The notes: a model not told the origin generated them from the sequence alone. A stretch of 64,000 nt of DNA from Fimihabitans intestinipullorum (GCA_018714965.1 DVML01000025.1:62001-126000); one strand, 5' to 3'. Counted from the stretch's first letter, positions 49,928 through 58,156 are shown. A program made the numbers and translations.

Positions 49928-50612
49928 AGTAACAAGATTACCTGAAGCAGAACGTCCGAGAGAACGATTGATTCGAGAAGGGGTAAACTATTTAAATAAC
50001 GAGGAATTACTTGCGATTCTTCTTCGAACAGGAACGAGAAAGTATCCTGTAAAACAACTCGCACAACTGGTTTTAAAAGAAGTGGGATCGACAGAACATT
50101 GGAAGAATATTCCCTACGAACAATTACGAAAAATCGAAGGGATCGGACCTGCACATGCATGTAGTATTCTAGCTGCGATTGAATTTGGAAGGAGAATTTA
50201 TGCTCCGGTATCAACATTACAGCAATTAAAAATTACAGGGACACAAACAGTTTATGAATATTATAAATATCGCTTAGGAGATGTGAAACAGGAATATTTT
50301 TACTGTGTCTATCTAGATCAGCAAAAGAAAGTGATTCGAGATAAGCAATTGTTCGTTGGAACAGTCAATCGAAGTTTGGTCCATCCACGCGAAATATTTA
50401 AAGAGGCTTACTTACTTTCTGCTTCCTTTTTAATTTGTATTCATAATCATCCGAGTGGAAATGTCGAACCATCAGAGGAAGATATTCGGTTGACGGAGCG
50501 ATTGTTCGAAATAGGAATGATCCTTGGAATTGTGGTGCTAGATCATATGATAATTGGAAAATATGGTTATTATAGTTTTTATGAAAATGGAAGAATTTCC
50601 CTTTCCAAGTAA
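49923..50612 (+). CDS. radC: RadC family JAMM/MPN domain protein
   Basis: About 229 aa if started at ATT 49923. An HhH region (IPYEQLRKIEGIGPAHACSIL, in part EGIGPAHA) is followed by the JAMM motif HNHPSGNVEPSEED with metal-binding His and Asp residues. The conserved family N-terminus (LPEAERPRERL) lies in frame upstream of the first ATG/GTG/TTG codon, which is TTG 49968. A TGA at 49911-49913 blocks any earlier start, leaving ATT 49923 (GGTGAT 8 nt upstream) as the best candidate. Despite the name, a DNA repair role is not established. It is next to mreC, as in Bacillus. Confidence 0.88.
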   Translation: MKVTRLPEAERPRERLIREGVNYLNNEELLAILLRTGTRKYPVKQLAQLVLKEVGSTEHWKNIPYEQLRKIEGIGPAHACSILAAIEFGRRIYAPVSTLQQLKITGTQTVYEYYKYRLGDVKQEYFYCVYLDQQKKVIRDKQLFVGTVNRSLVHPREIFKEAYLLSASFLICIHNHPSGNVEPSEEDIRLTERLFEIGMILGIVVLDHMIIGKYGYYSFYENGRISLSK

Positions 50613-50645
50613 AGGGAAATATATTATAATGAAATAGGTGATGTT

Positions 50646-51500
50646 ATGTACAATCAAAAAAAGATGGATAAAAAATATTTTATTTTAATTGGTGCGATTG
50701 TTGCTGCTGTGCTTCTTGGTTTGATTGCACATATCGTAACGACGGATCGTACATTAACACCGATTGAAAAAGCGGTAAAGGATACGGTTTTACTCGTTCA
50801 AAAAGTAGCTTATCAACCGATCAAGTTCGTCAAGGATAAAGTTGTAGAATATCAGGAAAAACAAGATTTATATGAAAAATATAAAACACTACAGAAGAAA
50901 GTAAAAGAAACGGATCTCATTCAAGCAGAGAAGGAAGAGTTAGAACATCAATTAAAGAGCATGAAAGAAACTTTAGAATTAAACAATACTTTAGTAGAGA
51001 CAGAGTATTTAAATGCGACTGTTGTAAATCGTAATTTAGGGTATTGGTACAATACGATTACGATCGATAAAGGAAGTCACAATGGGGTTGAAAAGGATAT
51101 GCCAGTTATCGTAAGTGATGGTGTAATTGGAAAGGTAACGAAAGTATCTAATTTCAACAGTACAGTGAAACTTTTGACGAGTGAGGACGTCAATAATAAA
51201 ATATCAGTCAAAATTGCAGTTGGAGACAAGTATGTCTACGGACTTCTTTCTGGATATAAGAGAAAGGGAAACACATTTACCGTAGAAGGGATCGCTGATA
51301 ATATTGAAATTCCTGCTGGATCTGTTGTCACGACAACGGGAATGGGAGACAATTTTCCAAGTGGAATTATGGTTGGAAAAGTAAAAAGAGTAAAGACGGA
51401 TAATTTTGATTTAGCTAAAACTGTCGAGGTGACATCGAGTGTCGATTTTGACGATTTGAATTATGTGACAATTTTAAAACGAAAGGAAGCGAGTCAATAA
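50646..51500 (+). CDS. mreC: Cell shape-determining protein MreC
   Basis: 284 aa: N-terminal membrane helix (residues 10-30), coiled coil (about 70-112, KYKTLQKKVKETDLIQAEKEE in part), then the beta domains with NRNLGYWYNTITIDKGSHNGV and TGMGDNFPSGIMVGKV. It is part of the elongation machinery. The ATG follows AGGTGATG. mreB, normally directly upstream, is absent: radC comes straight before mreC. Confidence 0.95.
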   Translation: MYNQKKMDKKYFILIGAIVAAVLLGLIAHIVTTDRTLTPIEKAVKDTVLLVQKVAYQPIKFVKDKVVEYQEKQDLYEKYKTLQKKVKETDLIQAEKEELEHQLKSMKETLELNNTLVETEYLNATVVNRNLGYWYNTITIDKGSHNGVEKDMPVIVSDGVIGKVTKVSNFNSTVKLLTSEDVNNKISVKIAVGDKYVYGLLSGYKRKGNTFTVEGIADNIEIPAGSVVTTTGMGDNFPSGIMVGKVKRVKTDNFDLAKTVEVTSSVDFDDLNYVTILKRKEASQ

Positions 51501-51997
51501 TGCTTGTCGCCATTACTTTGATCGTTTCTTTTTGTCTGGATGGGATTGTAAGTAACTTTATTCCAATTCATAGTCAATTATTGATTCCGCTTTTAACTCT
51601 TATGTCACTACTAATTATCTATCCTTATTTTAATCATCATGAAGATGATTATTTAAAGGTTGCAGGTGTGCTAGGTCTTTGCTATGATATCGTATTTACC
51701 GATACGGTATTCTTGCATTGTGTTTTATTTTTACTCGTCGCACTTTTTATTCGTTTGTTAAACGAATGGTTTTCTAACAACATCGTCAGCATTGGTTTTA
51801 TGGTGGTTCTCGTCATCGCATTTGATCGCATTTTAGAATATTCCATTTTATCACTCGTTGGTTTCTTTGCATTCGATGGAATGTATCTATTACAGGGAAT
51901 TTATTCTTCCATTTTACTCAATGTGATCTATGCGATTCTCTTATATGTTGTGACGGATAAAATTAGTAGAAAATTTCATATTCGAAAAATCGATTAG
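51500..51997 (+). CDS. mreD: Rod shape-determining protein MreD
   Basis: 165 aa, five or six membrane helices, few charges, ending RKFHIRKID. Its ATG overlaps the mreC stop by one base. Sequence identity in MreD is always low, so the assignment rests on size, topology and position after mreC. minC and minD, which follow mreD in Bacillus, are missing; a terminator follows. Confidence 0.85.
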   Translation: MLVAITLIVSFCLDGIVSNFIPIHSQLLIPLLTLMSLLIIYPYFNHHEDDYLKVAGVLGLCYDIVFTDTVFLHCVLFLLVALFIRLLNEWFSNNIVSIGFMVVLVIAFDRILEYSILSLVGFFAFDGMYLLQGIYSSILLNVIYAILLYVVTDKISRKFHIRKID

Positions 51998-52019
51998 AAT
52001 GGAGATCCATTCTTTTTTT
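51996..52019 (+). terminator. Terminator after mreCD
   Basis: Stem AGAATGG / CCATTCT with AGAT loop and a seven-T run. Confidence 0.9.
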
Positions 52020-52022
52020 GTT

Positions 52023-52051
52023 GCATATCACTTGTCAGTAGTTCATATATT
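52023..52051 (+). promoter_or_regulatory. Candidate sigma-E-type promoter of spoIVFA-spoIVFB
   Basis: GCATATC (52023-52029), 14 bp, CATATATT (52044-52051); close to the mother-cell sigma-E consensus KMATATT-N14-CATACANT. spoIVF is sigma-E dependent in Bacillus. Confidence 0.55.
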
Positions 52052-52068
52052 AAGATAGGTGAGATAAG

Positions 52069-52722
52069 ATGGACAAGGAAATTGAAAAGCTGAAAGCAGA
52101 AATGAAGAAGAAGAAACAGCGGACACCCGATGTGAATATGCGTGCTCACAAAAGAGAAGATTCTACAAAGTCCGCGATACTTCGCTATGTTACAAATTAT
52201 GCATTAAAGGTTTTATTGACGATCGCAATTACGCTGATTCTTTTTATCTCTTTAAAAAAGAATCGTGATTTTAAGACACAGTTTTATCATCATGTATATG
52301 ACACGAATTTTGATTTTGCAACTGTGAATCAGCTATATAAAAAATATGTCGGATCTGAACTTCCGTTTCAAGAGTTATTTATAAAAAAGGATAAAGAGGT
52401 ATTCAATGAGAAGTTAACTTATGAAGAGTCACATATTTATAAAGACGGAGTAAAACTTACAGTTGCACCTTCCTATCTCGTTCCTGTACAACAAAGCGGG
52501 ATCGTCGTTTTTATAGGAGAGAAAGAAGGGTATGGAAACACGGTAATCATTCAGCAAGTGGATGGGGTAGACTTGTGGTATGGGAATGTCGATCATTTAA
52601 ATATCAAATTATACGATTATGTCGAAAAGGGATCCTTACTCGGTGAAGCGAAAGATGAAACCTTATATCTCGTATATAAAAAGGAAGGAAAAGTGTTAGA
52701 TTATAAAACTTATCTTTCATAA
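52069..52722 (+). CDS. spoIVFA: Stage IV sporulation protein FA (SpoIVFA)
   Basis: Holds the SpoIVFB protease in an inactive complex in the outer forespore membrane until signalled. 217 aa: Lys-rich cytoplasmic N-terminus, membrane helix at about residues 47-64, and a degenerate LytM/M23-like domain (SGIVVFIGEKEGYGNTVIIQ, VDLWYGNVDHLNIKLYDYVEKG in part) lacking the full set of zinc ligands. GATAGGTGAG precedes the ATG. It overlaps the inferred start of spoIVFB. Confidence 0.88.
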   Translation: MDKEIEKLKAEMKKKKQRTPDVNMRAHKREDSTKSAILRYVTNYALKVLLTIAITLILFISLKKNRDFKTQFYHHVYDTNFDFATVNQLYKKYVGSELPFQELFIKKDKEVFNEKLTYEESHIYKDGVKLTVAPSYLVPVQQSGIVVFIGEKEGYGNTVIIQQVDGVDLWYGNVDHLNIKLYDYVEKGSLLGEAKDETLYLVYKKEGKVLDYKTYLS

Positions 52723-53458
52723 GTTATACTTTCATCCACTTTTTTATATCGTTGGTTTTATCATGATGCTGTTGGGACGTTTTTCCTTTTTCTTTTGGTT
52801 TACGCTTTTACTTCTCGTTCATGAATTCGGTCACGCTTTTGTTGCGTATCTCTATCGTTGGAAGATCACATCGATTACGATTTATCCTTTTGGAGGAATG
52901 ACGAGGTTTTCCGAGCAACTCAATCGACCAATTGTCGAAGAGTTTTTGATATTGATCGCAGGCCCTATCGCGCAACAACTAGGTTACTTTCTTTTTCCTT
53001 TTTTGGGGGCACCTTCTATTGCTTTAATACACTATGCACTTTTGTGTTTTAATTTACTTCCTATCGTTCCGTTAGATGGTTCAAAATTAGTAGAAATCAT
53101 CCTTCAATTGTTTGTTCCGTATCGTTCTTCTAAATATGGAGTTTTCTTTGTGTCTTTTGTAATGGGAAGTATTCTTTGGTATGTTTCTCTTTTTTTTCAT
53201 AATCTTCTTGGAATTGTTTTATGCAGCTATCTTACGGTACAGATCGTGACGTATTTTCGCAACATCGATCGCACGACGTTAAAGTTTTTATTAGAGCGAT
53301 ATTTATATTCTTATCATTTTCGCAAAAAACAAGTGATAAATGGAGGAGATATTAGGAAAATGTATCGAGAGAGAAGCCATATATTTTATATCGATCAAAC
53401 GTATCATACAGAGCGAGAAATTTTAAGGAAAACGTTTGACTTATCAAGGAGTTTGTGA
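52700..53458 (+). CDS. spoIVFB: Stage IV sporulation protein FB (SpoIVFB), site-2 protease family
   Basis: An intramembrane metalloprotease that activates pro-sigma-K. It has HEFGHAFVA (HExxH) in the first catalytic helix, YPFGGMTRF, NRPIVEEFLILIAGP and the NLLPIVPLDGSK second motif with its Asp. ATG 52763 would delete the first family segment; in frame upstream the sequence continues IKLIFHKLYFHPLFYIVGF, matching the usual KxHPxF start. With a TAG at 52697, the only initiation candidate is ATT 52700 (AAGGAA 10 nt upstream). About 252 aa. It overlaps spoIVFA by 23 nt. Confidence 0.9.
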   Translation: MIKLIFHKLYFHPLFYIVGFIMMLLGRFSFFFWFTLLLLVHEFGHAFVAYLYRWKITSITIYPFGGMTRFSEQLNRPIVEEFLILIAGPIAQQLGYFLFPFLGAPSIALIHYALLCFNLLPIVPLDGSKLVEIILQLFVPYRSSKYGVFFVSFVMGSILWYVSLFFHNLLGIVLCSYLTVQIVTYFRNIDRTTLKFLLERYLYSYHFRKKQVINGGDIRKMYRERSHIFYIDQTYHTEREILRKTFDLSRSL

Positions 53459-53464
53459 TAAAAT
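53436..53464 (+). promoter_or_regulatory. Promoter of rplU-prp-rpmA
   Basis: TTGACT (53436-53441), 17 bp, TAAAAT (53459-53464) with TGA before it. It overlaps the end of spoIVFB. Confidence 0.75.
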
Positions 53465-53470
53465 TCTATA

Positions 53471-53566
53471 TTGTGTAGTACCTCATGTTGCTACAACCGC
53501 ACGAACCAGGTTATAAACACGTTAGTGTGCCTGATAGGCGAGTCTTAGAAAATAAAGAAGGAGGTC
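53471..53566 (+). ncRNA. L21 leader RNA
   Basis: The 5' leader of rplU contains the segment GTTGCTACAACCGCACGAAC and, further on, ACACGTTAGTGTGCCTGATAG, with complementary parts (CACG...CGTT/GTGTGCC, CCAGG...CCTG) that form the compact structure of the Firmicute L21 leader. It begins at the predicted transcription start and ends at the AAGGAGG ribosome site. Such leaders let ribosomal protein L21 control its own operon; binding by L21 is inference. Confidence 0.7.
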
Positions 53567-53569
53567 AAT

Positions 53570-53869
53570 ATGAAAGCAGTTATTGAAACTGGTGGAAAGC
53601 AATATTTAGTAGAAAAAGGTAGTGTTATCTACGTTGAAAAAATGGATGCTGAGCCAGGAAAGAAAGTAAATTTCAATGTACTTATGGTAGATGGAACTGT
53701 TGGTCATCCATATGTTACAAATGCAGAAGTAACTGGTGAAGTTGTAAAACACGGAAAACAAAAGAAAGTTGTTGTTTACAAATACAACGCTAAGAAAAAA
53801 TACCGTAGAAGACAAGGACACCGTCAACCATATACAAAAATTGAAATTAAATCTGTAACGACAAAATAG
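53570..53869 (+). CDS. rplU: 50S ribosomal protein L21
   Basis: 99 aa. MKAVIETGGKQYLVEKG start, then KKKYRRRQGHRQPYTKI near the end, both L21 signatures. GAAGGAGGTC precedes the ATG. First gene of rplU-prp-rpmA. Confidence 0.97.
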   Translation: MKAVIETGGKQYLVEKGSVIYVEKMDAEPGKKVNFNVLMVDGTVGHPYVTNAEVTGEVVKHGKQKKVVVYKYNAKKKYRRRQGHRQPYTKIEIKSVTTK

Positions 53870-53870
53870 T

Positions 53871-54191
53871 ATGATACAGATTCATATCAAAGAGACGGAA
53901 AAAGAAGTAAAAGAAATTACGATTTCAGGACATGCTGGATATAGTCATGCAGGGAATGATATCGTATGTGCTGCAGTAAGCAGTATCGTGATTACTTCGA
54001 TCAATGCAATTTTGAGATTGGATCAAGATGCGATTCAATATGAAGAAGATGAAGGTTTTATTTCAATTAACGTATTGAAGCACGATAAAGTAACGGTTAC
54101 ACTCATTACGAATTTAATCGAATTACTGATCGAATTACAAAACGATTATAAAAAGTATATAAAAATTAATAAGGAGGTGTCCTCATGTTAA
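53871..54191 (+). CDS. prp: Ribosomal-processing cysteine protease Prp
   Basis: 106 aa (YsxB family). Catalytic His and Cys are in GHAGYSHAGNDIVCAAVS (His at about 22, Cys at about 33). Prp removes the N-terminal extension of L27 in Firmicutes; the L27 gene is directly downstream and carries such an extension. It starts 1 nt after rplU and overlaps rpmA by 7 nt. Confidence 0.95.
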   Translation: MIQIHIKETEKEVKEITISGHAGYSHAGNDIVCAAVSSIVITSINAILRLDQDAIQYEEDEGFISINVLKHDKVTVTLITNLIELLIELQNDYKKYIKINKEVSSC

Positions 54192-54478
54192 AGTTATTAC
54201 AATTGAATATTCAATTATTTGCACATAAAAAAGGGCAAGGTTCTACGCAAAACGGACGTGACAGTATCTCTAAACGTTTAGGAGCAAAAGCTGCTGATGG
54301 AGAATACGTAACAGGTGGATCTATTTTATATCGTCAACGTGGAACGAAAATTTACCCAGGAAAGAACGTAGGTATCGGAAGTGATGATACATTGTATGCA
54401 AAAATTTCTGGATATGTCAAATTTGAACGTGTTGGAAAAGATAGAAAACAAGTTAGTGTTTATCCTGAAAGAGGATAA
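54185..54478 (+). CDS. rpmA: 50S ribosomal protein L27 with Prp-cleavable extension
   Basis: 97 aa. The N-terminal MLKLLQLNIQLF segment precedes AHKKGQGSTQNGRDS, so the mature protein begins at AHKKG after Prp cleavage, as known from Staphylococcus. The rest (RLGAKAADGEYVTGGSILYRQRG, in part) is standard L27. AAGGAGGTG precedes the ATG. Confidence 0.97.
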   Translation: MLKLLQLNIQLFAHKKGQGSTQNGRDSISKRLGAKAADGEYVTGGSILYRQRGTKIYPGKNVGIGSDDTLYAKISGYVKFERVGKDRKQVSVYPERG

Positions 54479-54486
54479 TTTGTATG

Positions 54487-54513
54487 AAAAAGGTACGAAA
54501 GTGCCTTTTTTTG
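54487..54513 (+). terminator. Terminator after rpmA
   Basis: Stem AAAAAGGTAC / GTGCCTTTTT (one U-G), GAAA loop, T-run. Confidence 0.9.
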
Positions 54514-54542
54514 ATATAATGAAGTTATCGTAGGGTGATAAA

Positions 54543-55022
54543 ATGAAAAAACTATTATTGATAATTGATTTACAAGATGCTTTTTTAAATGAAGCAACAG
54601 CCTTTGTCTCTAGAAAGATCGATGATTTGATACAGTCTGGGAAATTTGATGATGTTTTGTTTACGAGGTTTGTCAATACAGAAAATAGTGTCTACGAAAA
54701 GGAATTATTCTATGAAGGTTGTAAAAAGGAAGATGGAAAGATCGTAATCGATACACATGGGTTTTCTGTAATAGATAAAACACAATATTCTGCCTATACT
54801 CCGGCATTGCTTAATTACATAAAAGACAAACAAATCGATCAGATTTATCTTTGTGGACTTGATACTGATTGTTGTGTTCTCATAACTGCGATAGACTTGT
54901 TTGAACATGGCTATGATATCTATGTGTTGCAGGATTTTTGTGCAAGTTCTGGTGGAGAGACAATGCATCAAGCTGGCCTTATGATTGGAAGAAGAAACAT
55001 TGGAAAAAATCGAGTCGTATAG
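54543..55022 (+). CDS. Isochorismatase-like cysteine hydrolase
   Basis: 159 aa. LLIIDLQDAFLNE supplies the catalytic Asp, and GLDTDCCVLITAIDLFEHGYDIYVL (quoted in part: GLDTDCCVL) supplies the nucleophilic Cys with the preceding cis-peptide region. Members include nicotinamidase and isochorismatase; the lack of an obvious metal-binding set makes the substrate uncertain. It sits between rpmA and obg, where spo0B is found in Bacillus; no similarity to Spo0B. Confidence 0.85.
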   Translation: MKKLLLIIDLQDAFLNEATAFVSRKIDDLIQSGKFDDVLFTRFVNTENSVYEKELFYEGCKKEDGKIVIDTHGFSVIDKTQYSAYTPALLNYIKDKQIDQIYLCGLDTDCCVLITAIDLFEHGYDIYVLQDFCASSGGETMHQAGLMIGRRNIGKNRVV

Positions 55023-55077
55023 GCTGGTAATTTTATCAAACTAGTGTATAATAGAAGAGAAAAAAAGAGGTGATACT

Positions 55078-56352
55078 ATGTTTATAGATGAAGTGACAAT
55101 GGATTTAATCGCTGGTCGCGGTGGAGATGGTTGCATGGCATTCAGACGAGAAAAATACGTCGAAATGGGTGGCCCTTTCGGTGGGAATGGCGGAAAGGGT
55201 GCAAGTATTATTTTCGAAGCCGATGAGGGATTAAATACACTGATCGATTTACGATATAAAAAATTAATAAAAGCTCCAAAAGGGGAGAATGGTCAAGGGA
55301 AAAACTGTCATGGGAAGAATAGCCCTGACGTAATTGTAAAAGTTCCAATCGGTACTGTTGTGACAGATGTTGATACAAATTTAATTGTAGCTGATTTAAC
55401 GAAGCATGGAGAAAGAGCAGTCGTTGCCCGTGGTGGACGTGGTGGAAGAGGAAATACAGCGTTTGCGACACGTCAAAATCCAGCTCCTAATTTTGCTGAA
55501 AATGGAGAACCAGGAGAAGAAAAACAAGTAAAAGTAGAATTAAAGTTACTTGCTGATGTTGGACTTGTCGGATTACCAAGCGTTGGAAAATCGACGATTA
55601 TCTCAAAAATTTCTGCATCAAAACCAAAGATTGCAGCATATCATTTTACGACGTTGAGACCCAATTTGGGAGTTGTTCGTGCGAGTGATGGAAGAAGCTT
55701 TGTCGTTGCCGATTTACCAGGGCTCATCAAGGGTGCTTCTTTAGGGGAAGGACTTGGAGATCGATTTTTAAAACATATCGAGAGGACGCGAGTGATTGCA
55801 CACGTCATCGATATGAGTGGGTTTGAGGGAAGAGATCCGTACGATGATTATGTTACGATCAATGAAGAGTTAAAGAACTTTAATGAATCTCTTATAAAGA
55901 AACCACAAATTGTCGTAGCAAATAAGATGGATGCTCCGGAGGCGAAAGAACATTTGCAAGCATTTAAAAAGAAAGTTACGGATGTTCCTGTATATGAAAT
56001 TTCTGCACTAGAAAATAAAGGATTGCAACAAGTTGTCGATGCACTTGCGGATAAATTAGATACGATTGCGAAAAAGCCTCTCTATGAAGAAGAACGTTTC
56101 GAAAGCCACGTTGTTTATAAATTTAAGAAAGAACAACCATTTACAGTGACAAATGAAAATGGAACTTGGGTGATTCGCGGAGATGAAGTAGAAAAATTAT
56201 TCCGCATGTCTCGACTCAATACAGAAGAAGCGTTCTTACGTTTTTCAAATCAGTTAAAGAAACTTGGAATAGAGGATAAACTAAGAGAACTTGGTGCTCA
56301 AGATGGAGATAACGTTCGAATTTTAGATTACGAGTTTGATTATCGTTTATAG
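55078..56352 (+). CDS. obg: GTPase Obg (CgtA)
   Basis: A ribosome-associated GTPase needed for 50S assembly and stress control. 424 aa: the Gly-rich Obg fold (GGRGGRGNTAFAT, GGPFGGNGGKGA), the G domain (G1 GLPSVGKST, G3 DLPGLIKGA, G4 NKMD) and a C-terminal OCT domain. AGAGGTGATACT precedes the ATG. The position near rplU/rpmA is conserved in Firmicutes. Confidence 0.97.
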   Translation: MFIDEVTMDLIAGRGGDGCMAFRREKYVEMGGPFGGNGGKGASIIFEADEGLNTLIDLRYKKLIKAPKGENGQGKNCHGKNSPDVIVKVPIGTVVTDVDTNLIVADLTKHGERAVVARGGRGGRGNTAFATRQNPAPNFAENGEPGEEKQVKVELKLLADVGLVGLPSVGKSTIISKISASKPKIAAYHFTTLRPNLGVVRASDGRSFVVADLPGLIKGASLGEGLGDRFLKHIERTRVIAHVIDMSGFEGRDPYDDYVTINEELKNFNESLIKKPQIVVANKMDAPEAKEHLQAFKKKVTDVPVYEISALENKGLQQVVDALADKLDTIAKKPLYEEERFESHVVYKFKKEQPFTVTNENGTWVIRGDEVEKLFRMSRLNTEEAFLRFSNQLKKLGIEDKLRELGAQDGDNVRILDYEFDYRL

Positions 56353-56378
56353 GGAAACAGAGATCTGTTTCTCTTTTT
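56351..56378 (+). terminator. Terminator after obg
   Basis: AGGGAAACAG / CTGTTTCTCT (one G-U) with AGAT loop, then TTTTT. Confidence 0.82.
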
Positions 56379-56407
56379 GTGATATAATGGGAATGTAAGG
56401 TGATCAT

Positions 56408-57184
56408 ATGAATATAATGATAGGAATTATAGTTCCGCTGATTGGAACGATGCTTGGGGCAGGGATGGTTTTTTTCATGAAGCATACGCTCCCCGAGAAA
56501 CTAGAAAAATCGTTACTAGGCTTTGCATCAGGTGTTATGATTGCAGCTTCTGTCTGGTCTTTGTTAGTGCCGGCAATTGAAATGGCAGAAGAACAAGGAC
56601 AAACTCCATGGATAGCACCTTCGATTGGTTTTTTGCTAGGAATCGGATTTCTATTGTTATTAGATGTAATAATTCCCCATTTACATCTTCATAGCAATGA
56701 ACCAGAAGGTGTAAGAGCACGATTAAAAAAGTCTACGATGTTGCTTCTCGCCGTTACTCTGCACAATATTCCGGAAGGAATGGCAGTAGGAGTTGTCTTC
56801 GCAGGCTTTGCAGATTCTAACACGGGAATTACACTTGCAGGTGCCTTCGCTCTTTCGATTGGAATTGCTATTCAAAATTTTCCAGAAGGTGCAATCATTT
56901 CCATGCCACTTCGAAGTGAAGGGTTCACTAAGAAAAAAGCGTTCTTGCATGGGGCACTATCGGGAGTGGTCGAACCGATTGGAGCAGCAATTACGATTTT
57001 GTTGACGAGTCAAGTGCTTCCTATTTTACCTGTTTTATTATCGTTTGCGGCTGGAGCAATGATTTATGTGGTGGTAGAAGAATTGATTCCGGAATCTCAT
57101 ACAGGGGAACATTCTAATTTAGGTACGATTGGAGTGGCACTTGGTTTTGTATTGATGATGATTTTAGATATTGCATTAGGGTAG
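56408..57184 (+). CDS. ZIP-family metal transporter
   Basis: 258 aa with about eight membrane helices. The two ZIP metal-site motifs are present: TLHNIPEGMAVG in helix 4 and AIQNFPEGAIIS in helix 5; a His-rich loop (PHLHLHSNEPEG) lies before helix 4. Related to GufA/ZupT proteins that import zinc or other divalent metals. AAGGTGATC precedes the ATG. It is followed 8 nt later by the sirtuin gene. Confidence 0.93.
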   Translation: MNIMIGIIVPLIGTMLGAGMVFFMKHTLPEKLEKSLLGFASGVMIAASVWSLLVPAIEMAEEQGQTPWIAPSIGFLLGIGFLLLLDVIIPHLHLHSNEPEGVRARLKKSTMLLLAVTLHNIPEGMAVGVVFAGFADSNTGITLAGAFALSIGIAIQNFPEGAIISMPLRSEGFTKKKAFLHGALSGVVEPIGAAITILLTSQVLPILPVLLSFAAGAMIYVVVEELIPESHTGEHSNLGTIGVALGFVLMMILDIALG

Positions 57185-57192
57185 GTGAAAAA

Positions 57193-57903
57193 ATGGATAC
57201 GTTGGAAGAAATGATACGAAAGAGTAATTATATTGTTTTCTTTGGAGGGGCTGGTGTATCTACGGAAAGCGGGATCCCAGATTTTCGTGGTGCGAAAGGA
57301 TTGTATCAAAATCGTGAGTTTCCAGCAGAGATTATGCTTTCTCACACGTTTTACGAAGAACATCCAGAAGAGTTTCAAGAATTTTATTTAAAACACTTAG
57401 TGTATCCGAAGGCAGAGCCAAACTTAGCTCATCAAGCATTAGCACACTTAGAAAAAATTGGAAAGTTAAAAGCTGTGGTTACGCAAAATATCGATGGGTT
57501 ACATCAGAAAGCCGGAAGTAAAAATGTCTTAGAACTCCATGGGAGTATTCATAGAAATACATGTCAAAGCTGCGGTAGGAAATATTCTTTAGAGGACATT
57601 TTAGAAAAACATCGCGATTTTAAATGTTCCTGCGGTGGTAGAATTAAACCAGATGTCGTCTTGTATGAAGAACCACTTGATAACGATGTGTTTGAAGCGG
57701 CAATACAAGCGATTTCACATTGTGATATGTTTATCATTGGTGGAACTTCTTTGGCTGTTTATCCGGCTGCAAATTTAGTTCATTATTTCAAAGGGAAACA
57801 TTTGGTTTTGATCAATCAAACGGAAACTCCGTATGACCATTTGGCAGACTTAGTCATTCATGCTTCTATTGCAGATGTGCTTTCTAAATGGGTTGAAAAG
57901 TAA
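57193..57903 (+). CDS. cobB: NAD-dependent protein deacylase, sirtuin family
   Basis: 236 aa. Motifs are GAGVSTESGIPDFRG, TQNIDGLHQKAG, LHGSIHRN (catalytic His), a zinc site of four Cys (CQSCGRKY and KCSCGG), PDVVLYEE and GTSLAVYPAA. It removes acetyl or other acyl groups from lysines using NAD. It is co-transcribed with the ZIP transporter. Confidence 0.95.
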   Translation: MDTLEEMIRKSNYIVFFGGAGVSTESGIPDFRGAKGLYQNREFPAEIMLSHTFYEEHPEEFQEFYLKHLVYPKAEPNLAHQALAHLEKIGKLKAVVTQNIDGLHQKAGSKNVLELHGSIHRNTCQSCGRKYSLEDILEKHRDFKCSCGGRIKPDVVLYEEPLDNDVFEAAIQAISHCDMFIIGGTSLAVYPAANLVHYFKGKHLVLINQTETPYDHLADLVIHASIADVLSKWVEK

Positions 57904-57930
57904 GGTTCAATTTAGGTTGAATCTTTTTTT
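57902..57930 (+). terminator. Terminator after cobB
   Basis: Stem AAGGTTCAA / TTGAATCTT (one G-U) with TTTAGG loop, then seven T's. Confidence 0.85.
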
Positions 57931-58104
57931 GTGGGGCGATTCCATAATTTCCCACATTCTTTTTAAATTTTTACCATAATTTTTCTTTAGAATGTAAGTA
58001 TCGGAGGTGATAAAAAACAGTGAAAATAAAATAACATGACAGAAGCAACAATAAAATGAAAATATAAAAATACACTCCTAAACACGACAGAAGGGATGGT
58101 GATA

Positions 58105-58143
58105 ATGAGTAGAAATGAAAATAGAATAGTGATATACTATTAA
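58105..58143 (+). CDS. Short upstream ORF (12 aa) before the two-component system
   Basis: ATG 58105 after GGGATGGTGATA encodes MSRNENRIVIYY, ending 13 nt before the response regulator start. It lies in a 250-nt region (57904-58156) that otherwise holds the cobB terminator, a GGAGGTGAT motif at about 58003-58011 with only four- to ten-codon frames after it, and A-rich sequence. It could be a leader peptide or the remnant of a small gene. Evidence is only the ribosome site and spacing. Confidence 0.3.
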   Translation: MSRNENRIVIYY

Positions 58144-58156
58144 ACGAGGTGTTATT

